A stretch of 7,619 nt of DNA from Anthropogastromicrobium sp963626545 (GCA_963626545.1 CAVFYJ010000126.1:1-7619); one strand, 5' to 3'. Counted from the first letter of the stretch, positions 1-7,047 are shown. Made by a program: numbers and translations. The notes: generated by a model from the sequence alone, not told the origin.

Positions 1-2
1 AT

Positions 3-374
3 ATATGGGTTTCGAGTGATGTTATCCGAAATACTCGCTTAAAAAAGGGGATTACACAATATCAATTATGTGAAGGAATTATTGAACCCGAAACCTATAG
101 CCGATTTGAAAGTGAAAGATCACGGCTACGCTGGGAAAAACAAAAGCTCCTTCTGAAACGCTTGGATCAGCCTTCAGCAAGAGTTCAACTTATTGTTGAC
201 AGTCCTCATCCCAAAGTACTTATGACATCAAAAAATATTTTGACAGATATTCAACTCGGTCGACTCAATATGGCAAATGAAAAGTATATTGAATTAAACT
301 GCTGGTTGACAGAAAGTTCTGTTAACAATAAGTTTAATCAACTCGTAACGGATCAGTTAGATTCATTGCTATAA
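3..374 (+). CDS. XRE-family helix-turn-helix regulator, C-terminal part (5' partial, probably truncated)
   Basis: The frame is open from the window edge to a TAA at 372-374, giving about 123 residues. An ATG or TTG inside it need not be the real start. The visible N-terminal part (IRNTRLKKGITQYQLCEGI, then EPETYSRFES) matches the helix-turn-helix of Cro/C1-type regulators, with the Q-x-x-L-x-x-G-I recognition pattern and the SR-I/F-E turn. About 70 mostly helical residues follow, where relatives usually continue into TPR-like repeats. Related proteins are generally much longer after the HTH, so the gene seems cut short, and the stop codon falls at the edge of a 19-bp tandem duplication. It converges on the lar/transport operon. 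It may be a decayed regulator; its target and ligand cannot be inferred. The family call is from recognisable HTH residues only. Confidence 0.6.
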   Translation: MWVSSDVIRNTRLKKGITQYQLCEGIIEPETYSRFESERSRLRWEKQKLLLKRLDQPSARVQLIVDSPHPKVLMTSKNILTDIQLGRLNMANEKYIELNCWLTESSVNNKFNQLVTDQLDSLL

Positions 375-410
375 CTATCTTTAATGGAGTAAACTATCTT
401 TAATGGAGTA
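373..410. repeat. Perfect 19-bp tandem duplication
   Basis: Two directly adjacent identical copies of aactatctttaatggagta occupy 373-391 and 392-410. The first copy supplies the last two bases of the TAA stop of the regulator fragment. The surrounding gap between the two convergent genes (375-458) is AT-rich. It holds no clear intrinsic terminator for either gene, only a weak 5-bp hairpin (agcta/tagct) near 444-459 without a T-run. Confidence 0.9.
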
Positions 411-458
411 AATATTTTAAACATTTCCATTATTTTATATTTTAGCTATATAAGTAGC

Positions 459-1367
459 TTACAGTTGCCGCTGTTTGTGATTGAGCTGTTCTCTGCACCA
501 GTTTCCAATCTCAGTCAGGCATAAAAATAAGCCAACGAGAAAGGCGCCGGGAATCAAAATCATCCACCATGCACGCATGACAAAGGCATTTTGTGCGAGC
601 GCGAGCATACTGCCCCATGAAATCGTTTCGATCGGAAGACCAAGCCCTAAGAAGCTAAGGGTAGATTCCTCTGCAATCGCGTTTCGCACATTCATGATAA
701 TCATAAACAGAATGGATGGCAGAAAATTTGGTGCAAGATGCCAGTACAGAATGTGAAAGAAGCCGCCGCCCATGCACTGGGATGCAACAACAAAGCTTTC
801 CTGTTTTACGGTGCGTACCTGCGTGCGCACGACCTTTGCCATGGAAAACCAACTGCACGCACCGATTGCTATGCTCATTGCAAGTACACTTTTTCCGACT
901 GCTGCCTGCACAAAGAGGATGAGAATTAGGGATGGCACTGCAAGAAGCAAATCTAACACGCGCATCAAGATTCGATCCAGCCAGATTGGTGCAAGTGCGC
1001 TCGCGGTGCCATATACGATTGCAAACACAGCAGACAGTGCAGACGATAAAAAACCGATGGTAAGAGAAATTCGTCCACCATGCCAGATGCAGGAAAACAA
1101 ATCGCGCCCAAGCGTATCGGTGCCAAAAAGAAACGCTCGGCTCGGTGCGAGACTAAAATTTGCCAAATCCATATAGGACGGATCCTTGCAAAAGAAGTCA
1201 GCACACAGACACCCCACAATCAAAATTCCAAGCAAAACAAAAGACAGCACAGGGGTGTGCTGCTTTTTACGCATTGATTGTTTTGTGCTGTTTGGCTGCT
1301 TTTTTCTGCCAATGATCTTGCCTAATTTAACTATTTTGCATGTTTGGAATGTCTTGAATTTGCTCAT
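459..1367 (-). CDS. Opp/Nik-type ABC transporter permease, second subunit (NikC/DppC-like)
   Basis: This 302-residue protein is an inner-membrane permease of the peptide/nickel ABC importer family, the second of the usual heterodimer. It has a basic N-terminal tail of about 38 residues and a first membrane helix at about 40-60. The family motif GTDTLGRDLFS is at 82-92, and further helices lie near 100-125, 133-157, 160-176, 215-232 and 265-285. The cytoplasmic EAA loop that docks on the ATPase is at about 193-216 (VASQCMGGG...LAPN), followed by ESTLSFLGLGL at 234-244. The ATG at 1367 is chosen because AAGGA at 1376-1380 lies 8 bases upstream; this makes the gene overlap the preceding permease by 41 bp. 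The intact EAA loop predicts an ATPase partner, but none is encoded next to it. Nickel as substrate is inferred from the lar genes upstream; peptide transport cannot be excluded from sequence alone. Confidence 0.88.
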   Translation of the reverse strand: MSKFKTFQTCKIVKLGKIIGRKKQPNSTKQSMRKKQHTPVLSFVLLGILIVGCLCADFFCKDPSYMDLANFSLAPSRAFLFGTDTLGRDLFSCIWHGGRISLTIGFLSSALSAVFAIVYGTASALAPIWLDRILMRVLDLLLAVPSLILILFVQAAVGKSVLAMSIAIGACSWFSMAKVVRTQVRTVKQESFVVASQCMGGGFFHILYWHLAPNFLPSILFMIIMNVRNAIAEESTLSFLGLGLPIETISWGSMLALAQNAFVMRAWWMILIPGAFLVGLFLCLTEIGNWCREQLNHKQRQL

Positions 1368-2382
1368 TCTCTGTTTCCTTATTTCCTGTTATTTCTCTTG
1401 TTAACTGTGGATTTAGCTGTGCATTGATCAGCTCCGCCACCGTGTTTGCCGCAATCATAATGACTCCGGTTAGCAGACACAGTACCATAAGCATGTTGTA
1501 ATCGGATGTTTTTGCACTCTCGTAGGTCAACATGCCAATCCCCGGATAGCCAAAGACAGACTCAACCAGATAGGTTCCGCCCAAAATGTGTGCCACAGAG
1601 ACCGCCATTAAACTGATATAGGCCGGAAGCACATTTTTCAGGCAATGACCGATTAAGATCGCACCGTCTGAAGTTCCTTTTGCGCGCGCTAACAGCACAT
1701 ATTCCGAGCGTGTCTGTTCACAGAGCATGTTGCGCACCATATACGCATAATACCATAGATGCCCGGACACACAGGCAATCACAGGCAGCACCAGATGGCG
1801 CAGGCGGTCCATGATACCGCCTCCACCAATGGCATACGCACCGCTGGCTGGGAGCCAGTCAAATATAATGCTAAACACAAAAATTAAGACAAGCGACAGC
1901 CAAAATTCCGGGATACAGCTCATGACTGTACCCAGACGCACCATCAGCCGATCTGCAAGGCTATTTTCCTTCCAGGCGCAAAACAGTCCCACAAGAAGCG
2001 CACCGATAAACAAAATCACATAGCTTATTCCCCCTAAAAGCAGGGTGTTGCCGATGCGGTCTTTGATTACCTGCGTCACATCCTGCTTATATTTGTAGGA
2101 AATTCCAAAGTCACCGGACAGTGCAAGCTTGAGCCAGCGCACATATTGTACCGGAATCGATTCATTTAATCCCAGGCGCTCCCTCGCACTGTCTTTTTGC
2201 TCCTCACTCATCTTCTCTGTGCGTTCACCATAATACGACTGAAGCGGATCAATCGGTGTCATTCGGGACAAAACAAATACAAGAGCAGACAATGCCCATA
2301 TGCTGATAAAAAATACAGCGATCTTTTTTATGAGTATCATGAACCATCTGTTTTTTTTCATCTTCGCTTTTCCCTTTCCCAT
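1327..2382 (-). CDS. Opp/Nik-type ABC transporter permease, first subunit (NikB/DppB-like)
   Basis: The protein has 351 residues with the standard DppB/NikB layout. Its first membrane helix is at about 21-39, followed by an extracytoplasmic region with the family pattern SIPVQYVRWLKLALSGDFG (75-93). Further helices are near 113-136, 150-175, 198-215, 253-272 and 297-316. The EAA loop is at about 226-252 (EYVLLARAKG...LKNVLPAY), and VFGYPGIGMLTYESA at 276-290 is a conserved signature. The C-terminal stretch after 325 is polar and overlaps the next gene. It should pair with the NikC-like subunit to form the membrane pore. The start is uncertain: the ATG at 2382 lacks a clear ribosome site, whereas the ATG at 2361 (residue 8) has a purine-rich GGGAAAGGG before it. 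The gene lies 19 bp after the binding-protein stop. Assignment to nickel rests on context. Confidence 0.88.
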   Translation of the reverse strand: MGKGKAKMKKNRWFMILIKKIAVFFISIWALSALVFVLSRMTPIDPLQSYYGERTEKMSEEQKDSARERLGLNESIPVQYVRWLKLALSGDFGISYKYKQDVTQVIKDRIGNTLLLGGISYVILFIGALLVGLFCAWKENSLADRLMVRLGTVMSCIPEFWLSLVLIFVFSIIFDWLPASGAYAIGGGGIMDRLRHLVLPVIACVSGHLWYYAYMVRNMLCEQTRSEYVLLARAKGTSDGAILIGHCLKNVLPAYISLMAVSVAHILGGTYLVESVFGYPGIGMLTYESAKTSDYNMLMVLCLLTGVIMIAANTVAELINAQLNPQLTREITGNKETENEQIQDIPNMQNS

Positions 2383-2401
2383 GACTATTTTTTATAATTA
2401 C

Positions 2402-4012
2402 TTACTCTTCTGCGATTGTCCAGTCACAGACATTCCAGAAAATTCCGACACCATGATGGCCAAGCACGGTATCCTCGTCGATGCCTTGAATCGTGTTATC
2501 GGCAGCATAGATCGCATCAAGATAGCAGAAAAACGTGTACGCTGGTGTCTCGGCAAGTGCCTCCTGAAACTTTGCATAAGCCTCTCTTCGCTCGTTTTCA
2601 TCCTCGGTCTGGCGTGCCTGTGTCAGATACTCATCGACTAGTGGATTGGAATAGCCAGAGTAGTTTGCCCCCTTATCGGTACCAAATACCTTATAGGTAT
2701 GATCGTCCGCGTCAAACGGGGATCCCCAACCAATGATGCAGCACTCCTGCCCTGCCCAATCGATTCCATCTGCCGGGACATCTGCCTTTACATCAAGTCC
2801 GGCCTCTCGAAGCTGCTGCGCCGCAATTTGTGCCATATCAATGCGCACCTGATCGCCCGGCGTTGCATTGATGGTAAAGCCGATACGCTCTCCATCTCTG
2901 CACCAGTAGCCATCCGCATCCTGTGTGCAGCCTGCCTCTGTGAAAAGCTCGGCTGATTTTTCCAGATTGTAATCGTAATGCTCGACATTCTCATCGTTGT
3001 ACTCATTTCGCTGCAATGGGCCGTAAGCGACCTCTCCCTTGCCGAGCAGTACCGCATCAAGAATTGCCTGTCGGTCAATCGCATAGTTGATCGCCGGAAT
3101 CAGATCAGCGTTTTCTTGCCAGTATTCATTGTTAAAGTTGTAGAGGATTCCTCTGTAATCAGAGGTTGTCATGTCATACACGGTAAAGCCGTCGCGGCTA
3201 TCAAACATTGCTTCTTCCTTTGGCGTAATCTGCGCTAGGTCAAGTTCACCGCTCATTAGCTGCATCGCCTTTGCATTGTCATCGGTCACAATCTTAAATA
3301 CAATCGTGTCAATGTTTGGCGCACCAGCAAAATAGTCCTCGTTCTTTTCCATGGTAATCGCCTGTCCGGCATCCCAACTGACAAATTTATATGGTCCGGT
3401 TCCGACTGGCGCCCGGAAAAAATCCGATGTCTGCCAATCCTCGCCCTCAAGCAAATGCTTTGGCAAAACCGGTCTTGTCATGTACTCCAAAAAGGCAGTA
3501 TTCACAGCAGAAAGATGAAAGGCTACGGTGGAATCGTCAATGACCTCAATGCTCTCCACATCCTCGTAATCAGGTGCATTTTCAGACTCATTTGCCGGGT
3601 CCATGATCGCCTCAAAAGTAAATTTTACATCCTCTGCGGTGAATGGCTCCCCGTCGTGCCACTTTACGCCTTCCTCCAAATGAAACGTATAGGTCAGCGA
3701 ATCTGCATCGTACTCCCAGCTCTTTGCCAGACGCGGAACGATCTGATTATCTCCGTCATGATCGGTCAGACCATCAAATAAAAGCACATTGATCTCACAG
3801 TGCTCATCCATTGCCGGATTGATGCGGGTGTAATCGGTACTGCCATATACAAGGATAGTCGGATTTGTCTCATCCGCCCACACGGTACTTGTATGGTAGG
3901 AAGGCAGGCTTACGCCGAAAGCCAATACTGCCGTCATCATCAAGATCCCTGTCATCTTTTTGGTGTGCTTATGTGTCAAATGATTTCTGTGTGCCATAGA
4001 AAGTTTTCTCAT
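2402..4012 (-). CDS. Family 5 extracellular solute-binding protein, probable nickel/nickel-chelate binder (NikA-like)
   Basis: The 536-residue protein belongs to the SBP_bac_5 (Opp/Dpp/Nik) family. The family signature runs about 105-136 (SLTYTFHLEEGVKWHDGEPF, then TAEDVKFTFEAI); PVGTGPYKF (202-210) and the C-terminal lobe with DEYLTQARQT (460-469) also fit. It should capture substrate outside the membrane and deliver it to the two permeases. Candidate metal ligands are the HH pair at 519-520 and H71/C72; this is inference. The N-terminus has a long basic n-region with four His (8-16), a hydrophobic segment at about 21-36 and a likely AxA-type cleavage after VWA (residue 46). No lipobox cysteine is visible, unusual for a Gram-positive binding protein. 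The ATG at 4012 is chosen over the upstream TTG at 4039 because AAGGAG (4021-4026) sits 8 bases before it. Peptide binding remains possible. Confidence 0.85.
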   Translation of the reverse strand: MRKLSMAHRNHLTHKHTKKMTGILMMTAVLAFGVSLPSYHTSTVWADETNPTILVYGSTDYTRINPAMDEHCEINVLLFDGLTDHDGDNQIVPRLAKSWEYDADSLTYTFHLEEGVKWHDGEPFTAEDVKFTFEAIMDPANESENAPDYEDVESIEVIDDSTVAFHLSAVNTAFLEYMTRPVLPKHLLEGEDWQTSDFFRAPVGTGPYKFVSWDAGQAITMEKNEDYFAGAPNIDTIVFKIVTDDNAKAMQLMSGELDLAQITPKEEAMFDSRDGFTVYDMTTSDYRGILYNFNNEYWQENADLIPAINYAIDRQAILDAVLLGKGEVAYGPLQRNEYNDENVEHYDYNLEKSAELFTEAGCTQDADGYWCRDGERIGFTINATPGDQVRIDMAQIAAQQLREAGLDVKADVPADGIDWAGQECCIIGWGSPFDADDHTYKVFGTDKGANYSGYSNPLVDEYLTQARQTEDENERREAYAKFQEALAETPAYTFFCYLDAIYAADNTIQGIDEDTVLGHHGVGIFWNVCDWTIAEE

Positions 4013-4020
4013 GTCTATCT

Positions 4021-4026
4021 CTCCTT
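4021..4026 (-). promoter_or_regulatory. Ribosome binding site of the binding-protein gene
   Basis: On the minus strand AAGGAG is followed by 8 bases and the ATG at 4012. It fixes this start and excludes the in-frame TTG at 4039, which has no ribosome site. Confidence 0.8.
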
Positions 4027-4071
4027 GTCTTAAAAGCAATTCTGGTTTTTATTATACGTCTTATTTGCTGC

Positions 4072-5400
4072 TTATTGATCACTATCCTGCGCGATTTTTC
4101 TCACTTCCCGAAGAGACATTCCCTTCTCGCGTGCGATTGCTGCTAAATCCTCAAACTCGTATTTTGCGCGAGTTGTTCCATATCCAGCGGAAACCTTCTT
4201 GCGCACATCGCCATATGGTGTCTTTACCGTCTCGATAGAGCGCTTCATGGTATAGCGTCTAGAAAACTGCTCACGAACGCCAAGTGTAGTCGTGTGAAGG
4301 AAAATCAGCTCTAACATGCGGTCGCGATCCTCCTCACGGCACATTACCTCAAGCAAAATGCCCGGTCTGGACTTCTTCATTCCGGTGGATACCGTGAAGA
4401 CTTCAAGCGCACCTGCCGCCAGAATCGTCTCGGTTGCAAACGCAATCTCCTCTGCGGTCATATCGTCCACGTTGCAGCAAAGCTCCGATACACGGCTGAC
4501 ATCATCCGGTGTCTCACCAATCAGCGCACGAACACAGTTTGCTGCCTCAAAGTCCTTCTTACCCATTCCGTAGCCGATCGCCTTTGTCTTCATGACCGGC
4601 ATATCACCAAATTTCGTTGCAAAATGCTTCAGCAATGCAGCACCTGTCGGTGTACACAGCTCGCCCTGAATTCTTCCGCCATAAATCGGCACATCACGCA
4701 AAATGTAAGCTGTTGCCGGGGCCGGTACTGGCAGAATTCCATGAGCGCAGCGTACTTTGCCGCTTCCGACATGAACAGGAGACACAACAACCTGCTCTGG
4801 GGAAAGCTTCTCCATCAGCACGCAAACTGCTGTGACATCCGCGATTGCATCCATCGTTCCCACTTCATGGAAATGAATCTGCTCAACTGGCGCGCCATGT
4901 GCTACACTCTCTGCCTCTGCAATCAGCTGATACACCGCCATCACATCATCCTTTACACGGTCGGACACTGGAAGATGATCTCTTACGATATGCTCAATGT
5001 CATGCATGCTGCTGTGATGATGGTGGTGAGTGTGATCGTGATCATGTGTGTGTTCATGATCTTCATGCGTATGATCATGGTCGTGATCTTCGTGGTGATG
5101 GTCGTGATCGTGACTATGACCTTCACGCTCATGAATATGATCTTCGTGCTCGTGGTCATGACTGTGGAAATGATCATGCACATCAAGGCTCTCCTCTTCC
5201 TCGCCATTTACCGTCACTTTGCTGTGTGTTCCGGTAATTCCACATTTCTGTGTTTTTTCTTTCTCAAAATGCACACCCGGAATGCCGAGCGCATTCATTT
5301 CCTCAAAAAATGCATCCTGATCTGGCAGCAGTTCGGAAAGTGCCGCTGTCAGCATATCGCCTGCTGCACCCATGCCGCAGTCTAAATATAATGTTTTCAT
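4072..5400 (-). CDS. larC: LarC, nickel insertion protein of NPN cofactor synthesis (CTP-dependent nickel chelatase)
   Basis: LarC performs the last step of nickel-pincer nucleotide synthesis, inserting nickel into pyridinium-3,5-bisthiocarboxylate mononucleotide in a CTP-dependent reaction in the cytoplasm. This copy is one uninterrupted 442-residue frame, whereas in Lactiplantibacillus plantarum the two halves are joined by programmed frameshifting. The N-terminus has YLDCGMGAAGDM (5-16). IHFHEVGTMDAIADV (175-189), GKVRCAHGILPVPAPAT (214-230) and LCTPTGAALL (248-257) are LarC hallmarks, and the C-terminal domain begins near NVDDMTAEE with STGMKKSRPG after it. Residues 75-129 form an extreme His/Asp-rich tract with 28 His in 55 residues, presumably binding or storing nickel. 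Its ATG directly follows the larB stop codon with no gap; GGAGG lies 11 bases upstream inside larB. The nickel-transport genes follow after 59 bp, which fits supply of metal to this enzyme. Confidence 0.95.
   Translation of the reverse strand: MKTLYLDCGMGAAGDMLTAALSELLPDQDAFFEEMNALGIPGVHFEKEKTQKCGITGTHSKVTVNGEEEESLDVHDHFHSHDHEHEDHIHEREGHSHDHDHHHEDHDHDHTHEDHEHTHDHDHTHHHHHSSMHDIEHIVRDHLPVSDRVKDDVMAVYQLIAEAESVAHGAPVEQIHFHEVGTMDAIADVTAVCVLMEKLSPEQVVVSPVHVGSGKVRCAHGILPVPAPATAYILRDVPIYGGRIQGELCTPTGAALLKHFATKFGDMPVMKTKAIGYGMGKKDFEAANCVRALIGETPDDVSRVSELCCNVDDMTAEEIAFATETILAAGALEVFTVSTGMKKSRPGILLEVMCREEDRDRMLELIFLHTTTLGVREQFSRRYTMKRSIETVKTPYGDVRKKVSAGYGTTRAKYEFEDLAAIAREKGMSLREVRKIAQDSDQ
5014..5178 (-). 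repeat. Low-complexity CAT/GAT tract encoding the LarC His-rich segment
   Basis: The coding strand alternates CAT/CAC with GAT/GAC/GAA codons for 55 codons, giving 28 histidines ending in HHHHH. The repetitive DNA also creates spurious long frames on the opposite strand. Such tracts change length easily by slippage, so its length may differ between strains. Confidence 0.9.
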
Positions 5401-6156
5401 TTATTTCTTTGCCTCCATGTGATTCATCATTCCAGCTAAATATCCTGCTCCAAAACCATTGTCAATATTTACAACAGATACACCGCTCGCACAAGAATTG
5501 AGCATGGATAAGAGTGCTGACACACCTCCGAAGGATGCACCATAGCCAACACTGGTCGGTACCGCAATTACTGGGCAATCGGCCAGACCGCCGATTACAC
5601 TCGCCAGTGCGCCTTCCATTCCGGCGATTGCAATGATTACGCTCGCACTCATAATCTCATCCATATGATTTAACAAACGATGCAAACCTGCTACGCCAAC
5701 ATCATATAAACGTACAACCTCATTTCCGTGAATCTCTGCGGTCAACGCAGCTTCCTCTGCAACTGGAATATCCGAGGTTCCACCCGTCGCCACCACAATC
5801 TTTCCGATTCCGGTCGGTTGCGGCATTTCTCCAACAATTCCGACTCTTGCATCCTTGTGATACTTTAATGGATGCACCTGACTAATCATCTCTGCTGCCT
5901 CTGCGGATAAGCGTGTAATTAAGATTCGATTCTGTCCATTTTTTAACATGGCCGATACGATTCCAATCATCTGCTCTGGCGTCTTTCCTGCGCCATAGAT
6001 CACCTCTGCTGCGCCCTGACGGATTCTACGGTGCAGATCTACTTTTGCATAGCCGATATCCTCAAATGGCTGTTTTTTTATTTCAAGCAGTGCATCGTCC
6101 ACACTCATGCTTCCGGACTTTACTGCCTCTAATATCTGTCTTGCCTCGCTGTTCAC
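5401..6156 (-). CDS. larB: LarB, pyridinium-3,5-biscarboxylic acid mononucleotide synthase
   Basis: LarB carboxylates the pyridinium ring of nicotinic acid adenine dinucleotide and hydrolyses the phosphoanhydride, the committing step of NPN cofactor synthesis (EC 2.5.1.143). The 251-residue protein has the family's N-terminal helical part (1-60, including the conserved DLHRRIRQGAAEVIYGAGKT) and a PurE-like C-terminal domain. In the latter, ATGGTSDIPVAEEA (123-136), AGMEGALASVIGGL (178-191), PTSVGYGASFGGVSAL (200-215) and SCASGVSVVNIDNGFGAGY (221-239) are visible. Cys222 lies where the catalytic cysteine of the L. plantarum enzyme (Cys221) is expected. The start is a GTG at 6156, supported by AAGGAGG 7 bases upstream. 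It begins 21 bp after larE ends and abuts larC, indicating co-translation. Confidence 0.95.
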   Translation of the reverse strand: MNSEARQILEAVKSGSMSVDDALLEIKKQPFEDIGYAKVDLHRRIRQGAAEVIYGAGKTPEQMIGIVSAMLKNGQNRILITRLSAEAAEMISQVHPLKYHKDARVGIVGEMPQPTGIGKIVVATGGTSDIPVAEEAALTAEIHGNEVVRLYDVGVAGLHRLLNHMDEIMSASVIIAIAGMEGALASVIGGLADCPVIAVPTSVGYGASFGGVSALLSMLNSCASGVSVVNIDNGFGAGYLAGMMNHMEAKK

Positions 6157-6163
6157 GATGCTT

Positions 6164-6170
6164 CCTCCTT
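6164..6170 (-). promoter_or_regulatory. Ribosome binding site of larB
   Basis: AAGGAGG on the minus strand is followed by 7 bases and a GTG at 6156. It is the strongest ribosome site in the operon and supports the non-ATG start of larB. Confidence 0.85.
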
Positions 6171-6177
6171 CAATTTT

Positions 6178-6921
6178 TTATCTGGACTGCAAATCAAGCA
6201 GCACATCCTTATAATATTTTTTCAATTCAGTTAAAATCTCTTCTCTCTTTTCTAAGAGCGTTGGCATCTGTGCCGCTGGCATCTGAATCTTTGCGGAACC
6301 ATTTAAGAAGCGCACACGAAAATCAGTAAAGCCAAGGGCGAACAGATAATTTTCTGCCGTTTCTGTCTTTTCAAGCTTTTCTGCGGTGATGCGCTCATTT
6401 GTCGGGATACGGGTTGCCAGACAGGCATAAGCTGGCTTATCCCAGGTAAAAAGTCCTGCCTCTTTTGAGCGTTTGCGAATCTCTGCCTTTGTAAGACCAC
6501 AGATACGAAGTGGGGAATAAACACAAAGCTCACGAAGCGCACGCATTCCCGGGCGGTCTCCCTCTGCATCGGATGCATTGGTTCCGTCCATCAGCACCGT
6601 AAAGCCATCCTTCTTTGCCTCTGCAAGAATCATATTGAAGATCACATTTTTGCAGTGATAGCAGCGATCTGCCGGGTTTTGCACAACAGTTTCATTGGAA
6701 AGAACATCTGCTGTCAGCACCTTCATATCGGCATTTAACTGCTTCGCAAGACGCATCGCATCATCCAATTCAAACTGTGGCTGAAACGCAGCGTTCACAT
6801 AGTAAGCACGCACCTGTGCGCCACTTTGAATTGCTGCATACAGCAGATAAGAAGAATCGACTCCGCCAGAAAATGCCAGTGCAACTTTATTGTGTTCTTT
6901 GAAAAATTCATTTAAATCCAT
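6178..6921 (-). CDS. larE: LarE, ATP-dependent sulfur transferase of NPN cofactor synthesis
   Basis: LarE adenylylates the carboxylates of the LarB product and converts them to thiocarboxylates. It belongs to the PP-loop ATP pyrophosphatase superfamily and has 247 residues from the chosen start. The PP-loop SGGVDSS is at 18-24. CYHC puts cysteines at 87 and 90, and a third cysteine (167) sits in AYACLATRIP, the region of the sacrificial cysteine of the L. plantarum enzyme. Three such cysteines are, to my knowledge, the pattern of LarE proteins that hold a [4Fe-4S] cluster and can use it as a sulfur carrier, rather than giving up their own cysteine sulfur. DGTNASD (112-118) and LRICGLTKAEIR (138-149) are also family-typical. 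The ATG at 6921 is preferred to a GTG at 6936 because GGAGG lies 8 bases before the ATG and the GTG itself overlaps that ribosome site. It is the first gene of the operon, behind a long leader. Confidence 0.94.
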   Translation of the reverse strand: MDLNEFFKEHNKVALAFSGGVDSSYLLYAAIQSGAQVRAYYVNAAFQPQFELDDAMRLAKQLNADMKVLTADVLSNETVVQNPADRCYHCKNVIFNMILAEAKKDGFTVLMDGTNASDAEGDRPGMRALRELCVYSPLRICGLTKAEIRKRSKEAGLFTWDKPAYACLATRIPTNERITAEKLEKTETAENYLFALGFTDFRVRFLNGSAKIQMPAAQMPTLLEKREEILTELKKYYKDVLLDLQSR

Positions 6922-6929
6922 TTTTGTGT

Positions 6930-6934
6930 CCTCC
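6930..6934 (-). promoter_or_regulatory. Ribosome binding site of larE
   Basis: GGAGG on the minus strand lies 8 bases before the ATG at 6921. The alternative upstream GTG (6934-6936) overlaps it, so the shorter start is favoured. Confidence 0.8.
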
Positions 6935-6956
6935 ACTTGTGTCTTTCTGTCTTATT

Positions 6957-6969
6957 GTACGTATCGTAC
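6957..6969. repeat. 13-bp palindrome between leader terminator and larE
   Basis: GTACG-TAT-CGTAC has 5-bp perfect arms. It lies after the terminator and 23 bp upstream of the larE ribosome site. It could be a protein operator or a small RNA hairpin; no match to a known operator is claimed. Confidence 0.4.
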
Positions 6970-7005
6970 TTATTCTAGTCTTTTTTGAATTTTTCTTTGG
7001 CAAAC

Positions 7006-7047
7006 AAAAAAAGGTATATACCTCCCTTCTGGGAAACTATATACCTT
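7006..7047 (-). terminator. Intrinsic terminator in the larE leader
   Basis: On the minus strand, aaggtatata (7047-7038) pairs perfectly with tatatacctt (7020-7011), with an inner TCCC/GGGA stem around an AGAA loop. A run of seven T (7012-7006) follows. It lies about 180 nt after the predicted start of transcription and 85 nt before larE. It would therefore stop operon transcription unless read-through is controlled or a second promoter exists. The sequence between it and larE shows no convincing promoter, only an isolated TAGAAT. Confidence 0.75.

Noticed and set aside
772..1176. + strand frame of 134 codons opposite the NikC-like permease
   Set aside because: Shadow of a permease with clear family motifs; no domain and no start signal.
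4051..4056. Perfect TATAAT on the minus strand between larC and the binding-protein gene
   Set aside because: No acceptable -35 box at 16-18 bp. The region is AT-rich and the operon is tightly packed, so an internal promoter is not supported.
5014..5178. Tract considered as a CRISPR or tandem DNA repeat array
   Set aside because: There are no regular repeat-spacer units; it is codon-level low complexity within an intact gene.
4845..5237. + strand frame with Asp/His-rich residues opposite larC
   Set aside because: Another antisense reading of the same repetitive tract. The apparent His-rich composition is a by-product of the repeat.
4624..5385. Long + strand open frame of 253 codons opposite larC
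   Set aside because: It is the complement of a well-supported larC. Its Val/Met/Ile-rich stretch comes from the CAT/GAT repeat tract, and it has no ribosome site or recognisable domain.
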